The notes beneath the pieces were generated by a model, which was not told where the DNA came from, ran no database searches, and worked only from the letters and a program-made list of their open reading frames with translations. Positions 34,374 through 45,461 of a stretch of DNA of 64,000 bases are shown piece by piece; the stretch's first letter is position 1, and each line of letters starts with the position of its first letter. Position numbers and translations under genes: made by a program. The stretch is taken from positions 1,007,789 through 1,071,788 of the forward strand of contig NW_019775414.1 of assembly GCF_001039355.2 (NCBI RefSeq), read 5' to 3'. The stretch is from Lingula anatina (Eukaryota > Brachiopoda > Lingulata > Lingulida > Lingulidae).

Positions 34374-36602
34374 TTAAACACATGGTTCAATTGGAGATAT
34401 CTCAATTTTGTACATGTAGGAATCCTGGCAAATGATCAAGTGACCGAAAAAAGGTTGTCGAAAAATGTTGTTTAATTTGAACCGTTGGTAGATGGTTAAA
34501 GGAATGGGTTGATGCAGGGATATAGTTCTGTCCAAGTCAGTATTAGTAAGTGTCATGCCATTCCAATCTATGTGTAGAAAAGGAGTTATACAACCTGATA
34601 ATTGGAAGTTATCAAACAAAGCAGCGCTTTGGGCTTTCCATGCAGTGGGGCAACCTTCAAGTGTTTGAATAGGCAACAGTACTGATTGGGATAGTGTGGA
34701 GATTTCCAAACATAGGACGGGGATATGTTTTCTAGATTTCTTGTAAAATAAAATGAATAAGATGACGAGTAAGAGAAAAATTGTGGTTCCTTCAATTGTG
34801 TAAGCTATGATCGTATCAAGAAGGTCGGTCGTCATTGAAAGGGATTGGGGTGTGGGAATTTGAGTGATGTTAAATCCTCTAACAGAAACTATGTTTTGTA
34901 AGGATATCAAAAGTAATGAAACTTGACGGAGTTTGTGCCATAATATTGCGCTTGTAATGAGGGATACACCTGATATACCAATGGCGGCATAAGTTAAGAT
35001 GTTGGAATCTGTTAAGAAATCAGTGGTTGTGTCTAACAAGGTATCAGAGACGGAGTGATATACTGGTTTATTTTGTTTCATGGCTGTCATAATAGATTTG
35101 AAATTTAGTTTTGATTCTCTATCTGAGGCAATAATACTGTCGATGTGACGCTGCATGATATTGATTTGAGGGATTGGAATGTTCTTTTGTTTAAAAAGAA
35201 GACTATCACCAGATAAACTTTTGTATTGGTCTTCTTGAAAGAAATGGTCAAGAGCAATTAGATTGATTGGATAACGTACGGAATTGATACTAGAAAAATT
35301 TGAGCAGCCATAAAGTCGAGGTGGGATGTATGCTATGTTAGTGGAGACAGCGCAATTACATGGAAGCCAAATTACACAGTGATTACAAGTGACTGTGCGA
35401 GTTTGTTGATCACTAGGACATTGGAATAAGATGGTATCAGTTTTGGTGGCTAAAATGGCTTCTGCAGTTAAAAAGTGTAAAGAGGGTTGAACTGAATCCT
35501 GGTGAAATGTAAAGTTGCATAAATCCATTATTTTGTGTCTGACATTGAAAAATAAAGTGCTGATGCAGCTGTCATGTGTAACTGGAATAAGTACTGGTTG
35601 TTTTGGACATTGCTTGTGATAATTACCATTGCAAAGTTCCCAGTCTAAGTGTGAAATCAGCGAGTAATGTGCTTCATCTGTCGAGATGGCAAACAAAGGA
35701 GGTAAGGTAATCTTGGTTGCATGAGGTGAAGTAGCGTTAAGAGGTACAGGGTAAGTTTTTACTGAATAGACTGTGAGAAAATTTTGATAAGTTGTTATGG
35801 GAAATTTTAAGCGGATAAAAAGCGTGTTGTTGTGATAGGCAGCTACGAAATCCGGGTTTTTGTAGTAGAAATTTGGATTGCGATGTAACAAAATGGCATT
35901 TAGGTTTTGTTTGTTTAATTGCTTTTGAATAAAGTGTAAGGTGTTTTGTATGAGTGAGGGTGGTAAAAGTAAGGGACTTAATCTGTGTTGTGCAAGTTGA
36001 ATGATACCATTTTGATAATTTTCCACATGTGTCAGGAGTTGCATTGCTGCTAATAATTCACGTGTTTGTAGATTGTACATGCGTGAGTTGAGTTTGATGG
36101 AAGCTAAATTTTGAAAAACTTCGGAGGTCAAGATTCTTGTTTCATTGTATAGGGATTCAGATATTTGCATGGCATGATCTATTCTTGCGTTCATAACGGA
36201 CAAGAGTGATTCATAGTTTTTGTTTGATTTCTTTAGCGTTGATATGATTTTACGTTGATTTTTCGCAATTTCTGATATATGAGATGACAATTTGCGCACG
36301 TCTTTGTCAGTGGCTGTTCCGAAAAGTTGTTTACTAATGTCTGAAATGATTGGTAAGAGTGATCGTTTAGACCTGGATTGAGAGGAGATTTTGGATATGT
36401 CAATATGCGACAGGAGAGGGTAAATGACTGTGAACATGTCTTGTAATGCTGACATTAGATCGCGACGTATTTTCCTGGCAGTTAACAAACCTCTATGATA
36501 CATGGTACAAACATTACTTTTTGCACATAGTTGGATATGGTGAGTCTTAACTGTGAGTNTTTTTTTTTTTTTTTTTTTTTTTTGAATACCATTAATTGAC
36601 AT
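34374..36602 (-). CDS. env: Retroelement envelope: baculovirus-F-like fusion glycoprotein, N-terminus interrupted
   Basis: Open frame of 742 codons, downstream of pol on the same strand. The F-like class is indicated by a furin-type cleavage site (R-S-K-R, residues about 77-80), then a hydrophobic stretch, the FGTAT motif, and a heptad-rich helical region (DVRKLSSHISEIAKNQ). A Cys-rich ectodomain follows (CPSDQQTRTVTCNHC and CNC) with several N-x-S/T sites. Two hydrophobic segments near residues 530-555 and 600-630 could anchor it. Such proteins mediate membrane fusion in errantivirus-like elements. The first ~15 codons are a poly-Lys artefact of a homopolymer next to the N at 36559, so the true N-terminal subunit is missing or misassembled and the gene is incomplete here. 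Confidence 0.75.
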   Translation of the reverse strand: MSINGIQKKKKKKKXLTVKTHHIQLCAKSNVCTMYHRGLLTARKIRRDLMSALQDMFTVIYPLLSHIDISKISSQSRSKRSLLPIISDISKQLFGTATDKDVRKLSSHISEIAKNQRKIISTLKKSNKNYESLLSVMNARIDHAMQISESLYNETRILTSEVFQNLASIKLNSRMYNLQTRELLAAMQLLTHVENYQNGIIQLAQHRLSPLLLPPSLIQNTLHFIQKQLNKQNLNAILLHRNPNFYYKNPDFVAAYHNNTLFIRLKFPITTYQNFLTVYSVKTYPVPLNATSPHATKITLPPLFAISTDEAHYSLISHLDWELCNGNYHKQCPKQPVLIPVTHDSCISTLFFNVRHKIMDLCNFTFHQDSVQPSLHFLTAEAILATKTDTILFQCPSDQQTRTVTCNHCVIWLPCNCAVSTNIAYIPPRLYGCSNFSSINSVRYPINLIALDHFFQEDQYKSLSGDSLLFKQKNIPIPQINIMQRHIDSIIASDRESKLNFKSIMTAMKQNKPVYHSVSDTLLDTTTDFLTDSNILTYAAIGISGVSLITSAILWHKLRQVSLLLISLQNIVSVRGFNITQIPTPQSLSMTTDLLDTIIAYTIEGTTIFLLLVILFILFYKKSRKHIPVLCLEISTLSQSVLLPIQTLEGCPTAWKAQSAALFDNFQLSGCITPFLHIDWNGMTLTNTDLDRTISLHQPIPLTIYQRFKLNNIFRQPFFGHLIICQDSYMYKIEISPIEPCV
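36559..36583. repeat. Poly(T) run with adjacent N at a contig join
   Basis: A single N followed by about 24 T, inside the 5' part of env. Likely an assembly boundary. Confidence 0.8.
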
Positions 36603-37092
36603 GATTCGTAATAAATGCTTGAACTAACTTTCTTAATCATAACATATGAAGTTTGTGGCGAAGAAATCTCATCCGTGTGTTCGAACATTTCATTGAACTG
36701 TTGGTATGAGATATTGACATACCAGGTTCATTTGTTTTCAACATGTATTACTATATCTTTGAATTTAATATAAGTGTTTTATTGCATACTGTATTTTTCT
36801 TATCGTTTTAACTCGTCATATTAGAACTAATAGAATATAATAGAAATAAATCATGTGCTTGACTTGAATGATGAAGATCTGTGGACATTATCTCGTATGA
36901 GAGACATTATAGGTCAGTGTTACACCGGTTACTGAGGGATTTTCTGCATATGAACAAGAGAATACCATTGAGTAACAAGGTCAATCTTTAAGATACATAA
37001 TAACAAAGATTAACATTAATTGGTGCACAGGTGACATATATAATTGTGTCAACTAATGGTCTCTGTGGATGATGAAAGTAACGTGTGCCTGT
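36603..37092. other. Spacer between pol and env
   Basis: About 490 bases without an open frame. The missing N-terminal part of env would be expected here, but I cannot identify it. Confidence 0.4.
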
Positions 37093-40000
37093 TTATCGTT
37101 TACGATTTTTGCCTTGTAACGTTTTCTTCACATGAAATTCGCGGATAAGCGCAGGGGAAATATTGAAATGAGGTTCCCATGAAGCAGGGTAACCTTTCCA
37201 TTTGACTAAGTAATGTTTGACGTTCTGTATATATTTGCATTTTAGCAATGTTTCAACTTCGTACCATTCATCAGGGTTTGGTTCGCTCGTATCTGCGTTT
37301 TCGGGTGGCTCGTTTTCATGTTCCTGAGCTTCTGCTGGGAGGGGTAAAGGAGCTTGGGGTCTTAACGGGCGATCCATGGGGTCGTAAAAAGGTTTTAATC
37401 TGTTTGCATGGATCGGGGACGGATATGCCTTGTTGGTTTTGCAGTCTCTTAGTAAATAAGTAAAACTAGATACTCTCGTGGTAATGTAGTAGGGTCCTAC
37501 ATATTTGGACGTTAGTTTGGGACTGCGACCTTTTTGTACACGTGTTAACTTCATTAGGACTCTATCTCCAATGTGAAATGAAGGTGGTGTCGCATTTTTA
37601 TCATGCGCACGCGTGTACTTTGTTTGAGCATGAGTTCTGTTGTCATGCGCGATTTGCCTGGCTAGTTCAAGATTCTTTTGAATATTGTCAATGTACTGTT
37701 CTACCGAGTTGGGCAAAGAATCTGGAGGTTTAAGAACTGATTCTAAGGGTGTGTTCATTTCTCTGCCAAACATCAAGTAAAATGGGGAAAATTCGGTAGA
37801 TTGCGTAGCAGGTGTGGCTCGCAAAGCCATCATGACGCCGGGTAAAATCAATGGCCAATTGTCTTGTGCTTCATTGCAGTATGTTCTGAGTGATTGGGCT
37901 ATAGACGAATTTTGTCTCTCTACACAACTGTTGCATGAGGGATGGTACGCACTGGTTAGTGATCTTTTCACATGGAATAACTCACTTAATGTCTGAATCA
38001 ACAGTGACGTGAAATTGCGACCTCTATCTGACACAATTACTCGGGGAGCACCGAATCTGCAGAATATTTCAGAGTACAAGATTTGAGCTATTTCCTCAGC
38101 GGTTTGAGTTCTAAGAGGGAATGCCTCTGTCCATGCAGAAAAAGAGCATACGACTAACAAAATATATTTGTAGCCTTCCTTGGACTTTGGTAATGGACCT
38201 AATATATCCATGTGTAACCTATCCCATACACCTACAATTGGGAGGGGTTGGAGAGGGGCTGGGTGCTGACCGTGGTGACGTTTTGCTTTTTGACAGGGTT
38301 CACATGTTTGTACGTACTGCATTATCTCAGAATACATGCGGGGCCAGTAAAATCTGTTTCTTATCAACTGATATGTACGATCAAATGCAAAATGTGCGCC
38401 TGATGCTAAACTATCATGGTAGGCATGTAAAACATCATCTCTATATTGTATGGGTACTGCTAATTGTCGTATAACATTTTGGTCTAACTTGCATGTGGAT
38501 CTTGAGCGTGGTTGATAAATATGAAACAGGAGATTGTTGTCCATAATGTACTGATCTGATTCATAAATTGTTTTTCTTGCTAGCTTAGGGTTGTCGGGTA
38601 ACAGATCAGATTCAAGGTAGTCAATGATGTACTTGAAGTCGTCACTTTCACGTTGTGCTAGGGCAAGGTCTGATAATTGTTGTTTGTCAGAAGACTGAAG
38701 GACTGAAAATACTTCAGGCGGACTGGCTTTGATGATACAATTGATAGTATCAACAGTTGATGGCTTTTTCGTTGACATTTGCGGAACATGGTCTAATGTT
38801 TCTGTTTCAGCAGCTGATTTTGTTTGTTCTTCAGAAGTGGTAGCTAAGGGTTGTACTGAAGTTGTGGTCGGGATATTATAATCACGGCGGGACAATGCAT
38901 CAGCTGGATTTTTATCACCTGGTCTGTGTGATATTGTGTAATCAAATTCTTGCAATGCAAGGGCCCATCTTATTAAGCGTGGTGTTGTGTGCTTAACCTC
39001 TTTCAACCACTTGAGTGCTTGGTGATCGGTGTAAACAGTAAACGGATGATTTAATAAATATGTGTGATATTGTTTTACTGCTTCTAACACTGCTAAACAT
39101 TCCAATTGCGTAATAGGATAAAGTTGTTCAGCTTTAGTGAGTGAACGACCACCATAGCTAATAACTTTTTCTCTACCTGAGTCATCTAGTTGGCCTAAAA
39201 TGTATCCTAACGCGTGACCTGATGCGTCGGTCGTCAGGATAAAAGGTTTGGACATATCTGGGAATGACAGAATGGGAGGTGTCACTAGTGCATTTTTGAG
39301 AGTTTGAAAGGCCTGTTCGCAATTTGTGGACCATTGAAATTTCTTATCTTTGTGCAATAATTCATTGAGTGGTTTTGCAATTGCACTGAAACTTTTTATG
39401 AAACGTCTGTACCAATTGCAGAGTCCTAAGAAACTGCGTATCTGTTTAACATTTTTGGGAGTCGGAAATGTTCGAACCGCTTCTGTTTTTGAGGGGTCAA
39501 CCTCTATACCTTGTTTGGACAAATAATGACCGAGATAAAGTACCCTGGGAACAGCAAATGTGCACTTAGAAGGTTTCAACTTGAGATTAGCCTGTCGTAA
39601 AATGTGGAAGACATTTTGTAGATGGCTTAAATGTTCCTCAAATGTTTGTGAATACGTCAAGATGTCATCAACATAAATTATGACTGATTTCCAGTTCATG
39701 TTTCGAAATAAATTGCTCAAGAGATACATGTACGTCCTAGAGGCGTTTTTCAGACCAAAACTAAGTCGTTTGAATTGATATTGTCCACTGTGTGTGACAA
39801 AAGCTGATTTTTCTTTTGAATCATCAGATAGACCTACTGTCCAAAAAGCTGTATTTATGTCGGCTAGTGAAAAATATGATGCTTTGGAGTCAGCTATGGA
39901 ATCAAATATGTCTTCTAGACGTGGTAACGGAAACGTCATGGTTTTGGTGACTGCATTTAATTTTCGATAATCAATCGCGAATCTAAAATCACCTGTTTTC

Positions 40001-41085
40001 TTTTTGACAAGTACAACTGGACTACTCCAGGGTGATGTGGAGGATTCTATAATGTCGTGACGTAACATTTCCTCAATTTGACGATCAATTTCAGCTTTGG
40101 CCTTGGGATTTGTGCGATAAAAACGCTGTGCAATCGGAGGGTGTCCATTTGTTTCAATGGTGTGTTTATAAACAGGAATATGGCCAATTTCTGATAAATC
40201 GGAAGCAAAAATATCCCTATTGCTACCAATAAGAGATAACAATTTGTCTTTTTGTTTGACGTCGAGGTGAGTCAGGTCAAAAGGTATGCCTAGAGAGAGT
40301 GCTGTTTCTTTATCTTTCGCGTTGACTGGTTTTAATGGAGGGGGTGGGGATTTGTCTAAGTCAATGTGACTAATCATATTTGCGTTTACGCAGGTAGCTT
40401 TAGCTACTATTGCATTACGTGGTATGATAATGGCGTTTGGTGTAATATTTGCCACTCGATAATAACAATATCGAGAAGATAATGTATTGACTGTAGACGC
40501 ACCGAGTAAAGTCTGGACATTGTTTACTGCTTCCAATAAAACAGTGGTGGGTTGTTTGGGTGTGACGTGTACACGGGATACATGGACACGCACTAGCTTT
40601 TCACAGTGTGGCTCTATGGTAACAGAAGATGTAGATCGGGCGAGGCCAAGTTGACTGGACATTGATAAACGCACTTTGATGTCGGGATTGTTGAAAGTCA
40701 TACTATGATCAGACAGATTGAGGATGGCACCATGTTTGTGAAGAAAATCTAGACCTAGAATGACAGGGCGGGGTAATTTTGGAAGTACATGGAAATTGTG
40801 CACAAAGTTTGCTTTGCCGATTCTAAAATTGATATTGATAGTTCCCAATATATGGAGAGGTTCATTTTTGACACCTACTATTGTTTTTAGACTGCCGGAT
40901 TGGTTCATTTGAGAATCTGGGATTTCTAAATTTTGTAACGTTTGCCTTGAAATACATGAAATAGAAGCACCTGTATCTACGAGTGTATCAAGCTTTTTGT
41001 TCTTCACAGAAATGAAAATGAAATTTTGAATGGGCTGATGTGATGCTACTCCTACAGATTTATTTTGATCTTGTGTTTTTGGTTG
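37093..41085 (-). CDS. pol: Ty3/Gypsy Pol polyprotein with C-terminal chromodomain
   Basis: A single uninterrupted frame, 1304 codons from the GTG at 41007 and 26 more codons back to the gag stop. Domains in order (residues from 41007): aspartic protease with DTG at 12-14; reverse transcriptase with YVDD near 445; RNase H with TTDASGHALG near 594; integrase zinc finger (H..H..C..C, ending CEPCQKAK) near 860-905; integrase core with Asp in LHMDILGP (~933), Asp in VSDRGRNF (~995) and Glu in ERQNSS (~1030); and a chromodomain, YLVKWKGYPASWEPHFNI, near 1265-1285. The polyprotein copies and integrates the element. All catalytic residues seem present, so the copy is young or under constraint. The chromodomain suggests targeting to marked chromatin. 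Confidence 0.93.
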   Translation of the reverse strand, partial: QPKTQDQNKSVGVASHQPIQNFIFISVKNKKLDTLVDTGASISCISRQTLQNLEIPDSQMNQSGSLKTIVGVKNEPLHILGTININFRIGKANFVHNFHVLPKLPRPVILGLDFLHKHGAILNLSDHSMTFNNPDIKVRLSMSSQLGLARSTSSVTIEPHCEKLVRVHVSRVHVTPKQPTTVLLEAVNNVQTLLGASTVNTLSSRYCYYRVANITPNAIIIPRNAIVAKATCVNANMISHIDLDKSPPPPLKPVNAKDKETALSLGIPFDLTHLDVKQKDKLLSLIGSNRDIFASDLSEIGHIPVYKHTIETNGHPPIAQRFYRTNPKAKAEIDRQIEEMLRHDIIESSTSPWSSPVVLVKKKTGDFRFAIDYRKLNAVTKTMTFPLPRLEDIFDSIADSKASYFSLADINTAFWTVGLSDDSKEKSAFVTHSGQYQFKRLSFGLKNASRTYMYLLSNLFRNMNWKSVIIYVDDILTYSQTFEEHLSHLQNVFHILRQANLKLKPSKCTFAVPRVLYLGHYLSKQGIEVDPSKTEAVRTFPTPKNVKQIRSFLGLCNWYRRFIKSFSAIAKPLNELLHKDKKFQWSTNCEQAFQTLKNALVTPPILSFPDMSKPFILTTDASGHALGYILGQLDDSGREKVISYGGRSLTKAEQLYPITQLECLAVLEAVKQYHTYLLNHPFTVYTDHQALKWLKEVKHTTPRLIRWALALQEFDYTISHRPGDKNPADALSRRDYNIPTTTSVQPLATTSEEQTKSAAETETLDHVPQMSTKKPSTVDTINCIIKASPPEVFSVLQSSDKQQLSDLALAQRESDDFKYIIDYLESDLLPDNPKLARKTIYESDQYIMDNNLLFHIYQPRSRSTCKLDQNVIRQLAVPIQYRDDVLHAYHDSLASGAHFAFDRTYQLIRNRFYWPRMYSEIMQYVQTCEPCQKAKRHHGQHPAPLQPLPIVGVWDRLHMDILGPLPKSKEGYKYILLVVCSFSAWTEAFPLRTQTAEEIAQILYSEIFCRFGAPRVIVSDRGRNFTSLLIQTLSELFHVKRSLTSAYHPSCNSCVERQNSSIAQSLRTYCNEAQDNWPLILPGVMMALRATPATQSTEFSPFYLMFGREMNTPLESVLKPPDSLPNSVEQYIDNIQKNLELARQIAHDNRTHAQTKYTRAHDKNATPPSFHIGDRVLMKLTRVQKGRSPKLTSKYVGPYYITTRVSSFTYLLRDCKTNKAYPSPIHANRLKPFYDPMDRPLRPQAPLPLPAEAQEHENEPPENADTSEPNPDEWYEVETLLKCKYIQNVKHYLVKWKGYPASWEPHFNISPALIREFHVKKTLQGKNRKR

Positions 41086-41631
41086 TCATTGTTTTCTACC
41101 TGAGCGACAAACTCTCGCTAAATGACCTATTTTGCCACAATTACGACAATTCATTTTTAAAGCAGGGCAGAGATGACGAAAATGTAACATACCACAGCCG
41201 TTGCATGGAGGGATGTCTCCTGTTCCTCTGTTGTTCTGCTGGTTTCCCGTGGGTCTGGGCCGAATGACAGGATTACTGCGTGCTGGAGTGTTCCGTTGAA
41301 ATCTGGGCTGCACATTGCGCATGTCGTAGTTGGGTCGAAGTGGACGATACTGCCATCGCTGTTGGTTTCTGCCGTATTCGTAGCGAGGGTTGGGCGGTGC
41401 TTGGGGTTGAAAATCGGCGGCCATAGGGTTTCTACCTGGGGGTTGTATTGGAGTGATTGGTGCCGGATTCACAGCAGACACGGCCAGTTGTGAGAGCTGC
41501 GTTTTGATTTCGGAGAGTTGTGTATTCAGCGCATTGATAGATGCAGATGACGTAGTGGGTTGTACTGCAGTTTCTGACTGTCTGGCGCGCGCAATGAGAT
41601 CCTCGAAATTGTGAGGTTCGTGCTGAGCCAC
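41086..41631 (-). CDS. gag: Retroelement Gag, C-terminal part with zinc knuckles
   Basis: Open frame of 181 aa directly upstream of pol. A Gln/Pro-rich linker is followed by CNGCGMLHFRHLC and the classical CCHC knuckle CRNCGKIGHLARVC, which bind nucleic acid in the nucleocapsid. The frame ends CRSGRKQ with TGA at 41088-41086, and pol continues in the same frame after it. The N-terminal capsid part is cut off by the N at 41635; beyond it I find no gag sequence, so the 5' end and 5' LTR are missing from this assembly. Confidence 0.88.
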   Translation of the reverse strand: MAQHEPHNFEDLIARARQSETAVQPTTSSASINALNTQLSEIKTQLSQLAVSAVNPAPITPIQPPGRNPMAADFQPQAPPNPRYEYGRNQQRWQYRPLRPNYDMRNVQPRFQRNTPARSNPVIRPRPTGNQQNNRGTGDIPPCNGCGMLHFRHLCPALKMNCRNCGKIGHLARVCRSGRKQ

Positions 41632-41635
41632 GAAN

Positions 41636-42847
41636 CTTGCAATTTAATTGACGCGTTTGCCGACCACTAGAGGTGATTAATTACGGCACTCATTCGCTGG
41701 CCTGAGATCGGAAGGTTATTATGTTTGGTCAGTGCTTGAACGTCTAATGAGACTTATGTTGTTTTTGCAATCTTATTGTAACTAATGAATTTTAAATGTT
41801 TTTAAAACTTAAATTAAGTTCTTACTAAAATTTGTAACACTACCGTGTTATAATACTGCTGCCGGTTTCTGTGCCATCTTTTCAGCAGACACGTGGAAAT
41901 AGAAGTAATATATGGCATGGGACATCCTTCTTCTCCATCTTCTGCTGACCCAAGTCCTACCTGAACACCTCTCACCAAAACGCTCACCTGACTTACATAA
42001 TGATCGATATATAGGTCACCTATTTTCCGTGTGGACGCTTCGGCTTGAACTTTAGTCTGTAGTATGAGAAGGCATAATAAGTCCGTATTACAGAAAGAGG
42101 ATAACGGTTTGATAAAGTGAAAATGACAATAAAAAAACTAAATAAATAAAATAAAAAAAAAGCATTTTCTCAGTCAAGATATTTGATCAGGCAGGACAGA
42201 GAGATCAGCTTACATAGGTCGAATGAATAAACTGGGGTTGCGTTAGAGAAGACACGATGCGATTTTCACAATCTCAGTGAGATTATTTTGGACCAAGTTG
42301 CAACGAAGTCAACCTCATCAATAAGGAATTGTGGTTTTTGACTGTTTACTGATAGCAGCGGAAATAAGATCCTTTAGACGGTAAACATTCTAATTTTATC
42401 AACACTACGCTGAGAACAAACAAAAGAGAAAGTTTTGGCACTGGTTGCCGGGGAAATTTATCAACATTATACGGATGTTCACCCTCAATATTCCATCTAG
42501 CTTAAAGGCTCTAGCAAAAATATTTAAATGCTGGGATTGACTGGAGCTGCATGAGTACATTTCATTTGATAGATAAATATTGTCCTGCAACTGATCATAG
42601 TACATCCCGGGATAAGCTGTAGCTGGACAGGGCATGGCTTGAGACAGTGCAGGAGTAGGCGGTTTTAAACACGCTGTCATTTAAAAAAAAAGACATGATT
42701 GAAAAAGTGAATTAAAAAAAAATATTGACATTTGGCAGGATTAAAAAACGATAATTGTTCTAACATATACTAAACACCATCAGTACAGTATGTTGTTTCT
42801 GTAATACTGGTACATATAGTATGTAGCAACAGATTTATTTCATGTTC

Positions 42848-42882
<35 letters not shown>

Positions 42883-44372
42883 TTTGAGAGGGGGTGGATT
42901 GATTTTATTATCTTTGAACATATTATGATTGGTATGTAATGTTTTTGTCAGGTCATCTTTTTGTAAGCAATAAGTTCTTTACTGTTTGAAGTTTTTAGTC
43001 CTTAATCAGGTAGGCTATTAGAATATATCATTTTACATGCTCATTTCTGAGCTTTTTTTAACAAAATATTTCAGTAAAATAAATATACATCTCATAATAC
43101 CCCTTAAACGCAGCCTTACATGTTGTTATTTTTTAAATGCTCTTCACCAAAACCTTCCTTACTGAAAACGAAAAACCCTCCATTCTAGCAAGGCATAAAT
43201 AGGAAAATGTTTGCATAATTTACACAAAAAACTATATCTTAAACTTCATATTCACTATTCTGTTTTTCTTAATGAACTCTATATTCAGAATACAGTCTAC
43301 TGGACGTTGCAGAAGTCACTCGTGCCTTAAAATTACACCCAGGAAGGTTATAATATTTAAAAAAAAAAGCTTATTAGTTTTGAATCAATATCTAACCCGA
43401 CATGGCGCCATGCATGTCATACTGCCCTTTCACCAAAAAGTGCTATCTTATCAGTGGGATATTCAGCAAGAAGTGCTTTTTTATTTTTTGAAAATCACGT
43501 CGCCGCTTGTGCTTTACCCAATCATGATTTTATACCCCCCCCCCCCCCTTGAGCACCTGCTTATCAAGACTGTTCATATGGAAATACAGTACCTGGGGCA
43601 ACTCCGTAGTCGACATTTAAAATGGCAAGGACAACTAAAAACTTAAATCGTCAAGCTGTAAACTGCTTTGACTGTCATTGTGTAAAGTTTCGTTAGAGCC
43701 TGAATATATTCTCAATGAAGCGTCTGTCCGAACACCACGTCCATGTTGTAGTTGCTCTGCCGCGGAGTTCGCGTCGCTATGAAGGCTCTCTGCTCTCTTC
43801 TTGATAAAAAACTCCCATTATACTGGACGTTGCAGAAGTCTCTGGTGCCTTTACAGTCATACCCCAGTATGTTATTTAAAACAGTTTATTATTTGACTAG
43901 TAATGTACAATTTAATATGTTTGTAAAATTTTAAAAAGAATGTACAATAAAACCAGATATTCCATTAATATATCAGGTTTATCCACTACTACAGCATACA
44001 CGCATCAGAGTACAGGTGCTGTGCTTATTTCATTCCCAAATGTGTAAAGAAATGGCTGAATTTGGCATAAAATCAATCATGTAAAATACCACTAAAATGA
44101 TAATGATTTTGTGACGTTGGAAGCTGGAAGCTGTATCAATCAAATGCAAACATTTATCAATATTTCCTTGCAGTGTGGTGGTTGAAATTGGTAATTTAAT
44201 TGTAGAAAAGCAATGCCAAATTTACATTTCTTTTATTTTCCTTTAAACCGTTAACCCCCCCCCATACAATAATGGTAGTTGGATCATTAATGAAAATTGT
44301 CAAAGACAAGCCGAAATACTCTCATACCGTTAGCTCAAACTGATGTGAGCAGATGTTGACACTCACTAACCG
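41636..44372. other. No supported gene; microsatellite and short direct repeat
   Basis: The sequence after the contig join shows no LTR or gag. It has a (TG)n tract at 42852-42879, poly(C) at about 43532-43549, and the 20-mer tactggacgttgcagaagtc at 43298-43317 and 43821-43840. Confidence 0.5.
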
Positions 44373-44720
44373 TCAGGTGGTATAGCAGCCAGGACACCCT
44401 CTTATAAATGCCAGGTAGATCGACCCCCCGTCTCTATTCATGGGTGGCCGGTGACGGCTGATGTTGATACATGTAGCCTCTCGCAGGATGTCAGATGACT
44501 CGGATTCAAGGATCTTGGTTGAATTCCTGTCGATGCTGTTGCCGGTGTCTACAACATGTTCACATACTATAACATGTTCAGAAATGGCAGAGCTGGTATT
44601 GCCTACAGTCATTGGTTTTCCGTGTTCACGAACCCTGGTCTTCAACTGTCTATCTGTCTCACCAATGTAAAAGGAATTGCAGTCATGGCTGTTGATCCTA
44701 TATATGTACATATATATAGT
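44373..44720 (-). mobile_element. Penelope-like element, GIY-YIG endonuclease fragment
   Basis: The minus-strand frame (ORF 44756-44373) holds INSHDCNSFYIGETDRQLK, then RVREHGKP, a Ser-Ala-Ile-Ser-Glu-His block, ILESESSDILREATCINI and HRPPMNRDGG. These are the GIY-YIG nuclease blocks found at the C-terminus of Penelope-like retroelements, including the conserved N-R-D-G-G ending. The reverse transcriptase part is absent, so this is a 5'-truncated copy. The sequence after the ORF (44310-44372) resembles the tail at 19830-19900. Confidence 0.75.
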
Positions 44721-44756
44721 CCCACAACGCCACAAAGCAACAATGTTCATAATCAT

Positions 44757-45215
44757 GCCAGTTTGATAAACTTACATCATTCAGATGGTGTGCCCCTTTG
44801 CTGTTAGTTTCATTATCAGTGATCATTGGCAACAAGTTGTTGCAATCATTTCCACAGGACTACTAACAGATATAAAACAATTCCAAAAGTGCAAAAGTGT
44901 ATTTCTACGTCATTTTGTCTAATGCCAGTGTATTTCATCCTGCTCCTCCGTACAATAATGGTTGCCAGGGTGATTTGTTTTGAAGGTTAATATTCCACTC
45001 TTGCGCTGTGTTGCTCTGTATTGCGGTGTTTTGCGCAATTTATGGACACCGCTCTTAACACCATTACTTTTCAATCTAAATTAATCGTTTCGACTTCGTG
45101 TTTTAATTGTATTTGTATTGTATTTTATTTGAAACGTCTACAGAAAAGATTTTTTTGGATTTTAGACTCTAAATAAATATATTAAATTATTAAATCTTGT
45201 GTTTTATTATGCATC
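44757..45215. other. No gene seen
   Basis: AT-rich sequence without recognised features between the Penelope fragment and the GA microsatellite. Confidence 0.4.
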
Positions 45216-45216
45216 T

Positions 45217-45248
<32 letters not shown>

Positions 45249-45275
45249 GAGAGAGAGAGAAAGAGAGAGAGAGAG

Positions 45276-45313
<38 letters not shown>

Positions 45314-45326
45314 GGAGAGAGAGAGG
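45216..45326. repeat. (GA)n microsatellite with AAAG interruptions
   Basis: About 110 bases of GAGA with scattered gaaa units. The Arg/Glu ORF over it is a repeat artefact. Confidence 0.95.
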
Positions 45327-45461
45327 CAAACAGCAACAACAACAACGACAAGATGTAGTGGATAAAAAAGTTTTTTATTTCTTATTTGAATATAATTTTA
45401 CATCAAAACTGACAAGGACTAATGTGTAAATGTAATATTTTTTATTAACACGACTGCATAT

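Noticed and set aside
45199-45429. Arg/Glu repeat protein
   Set aside because: Translation of the GA microsatellite.
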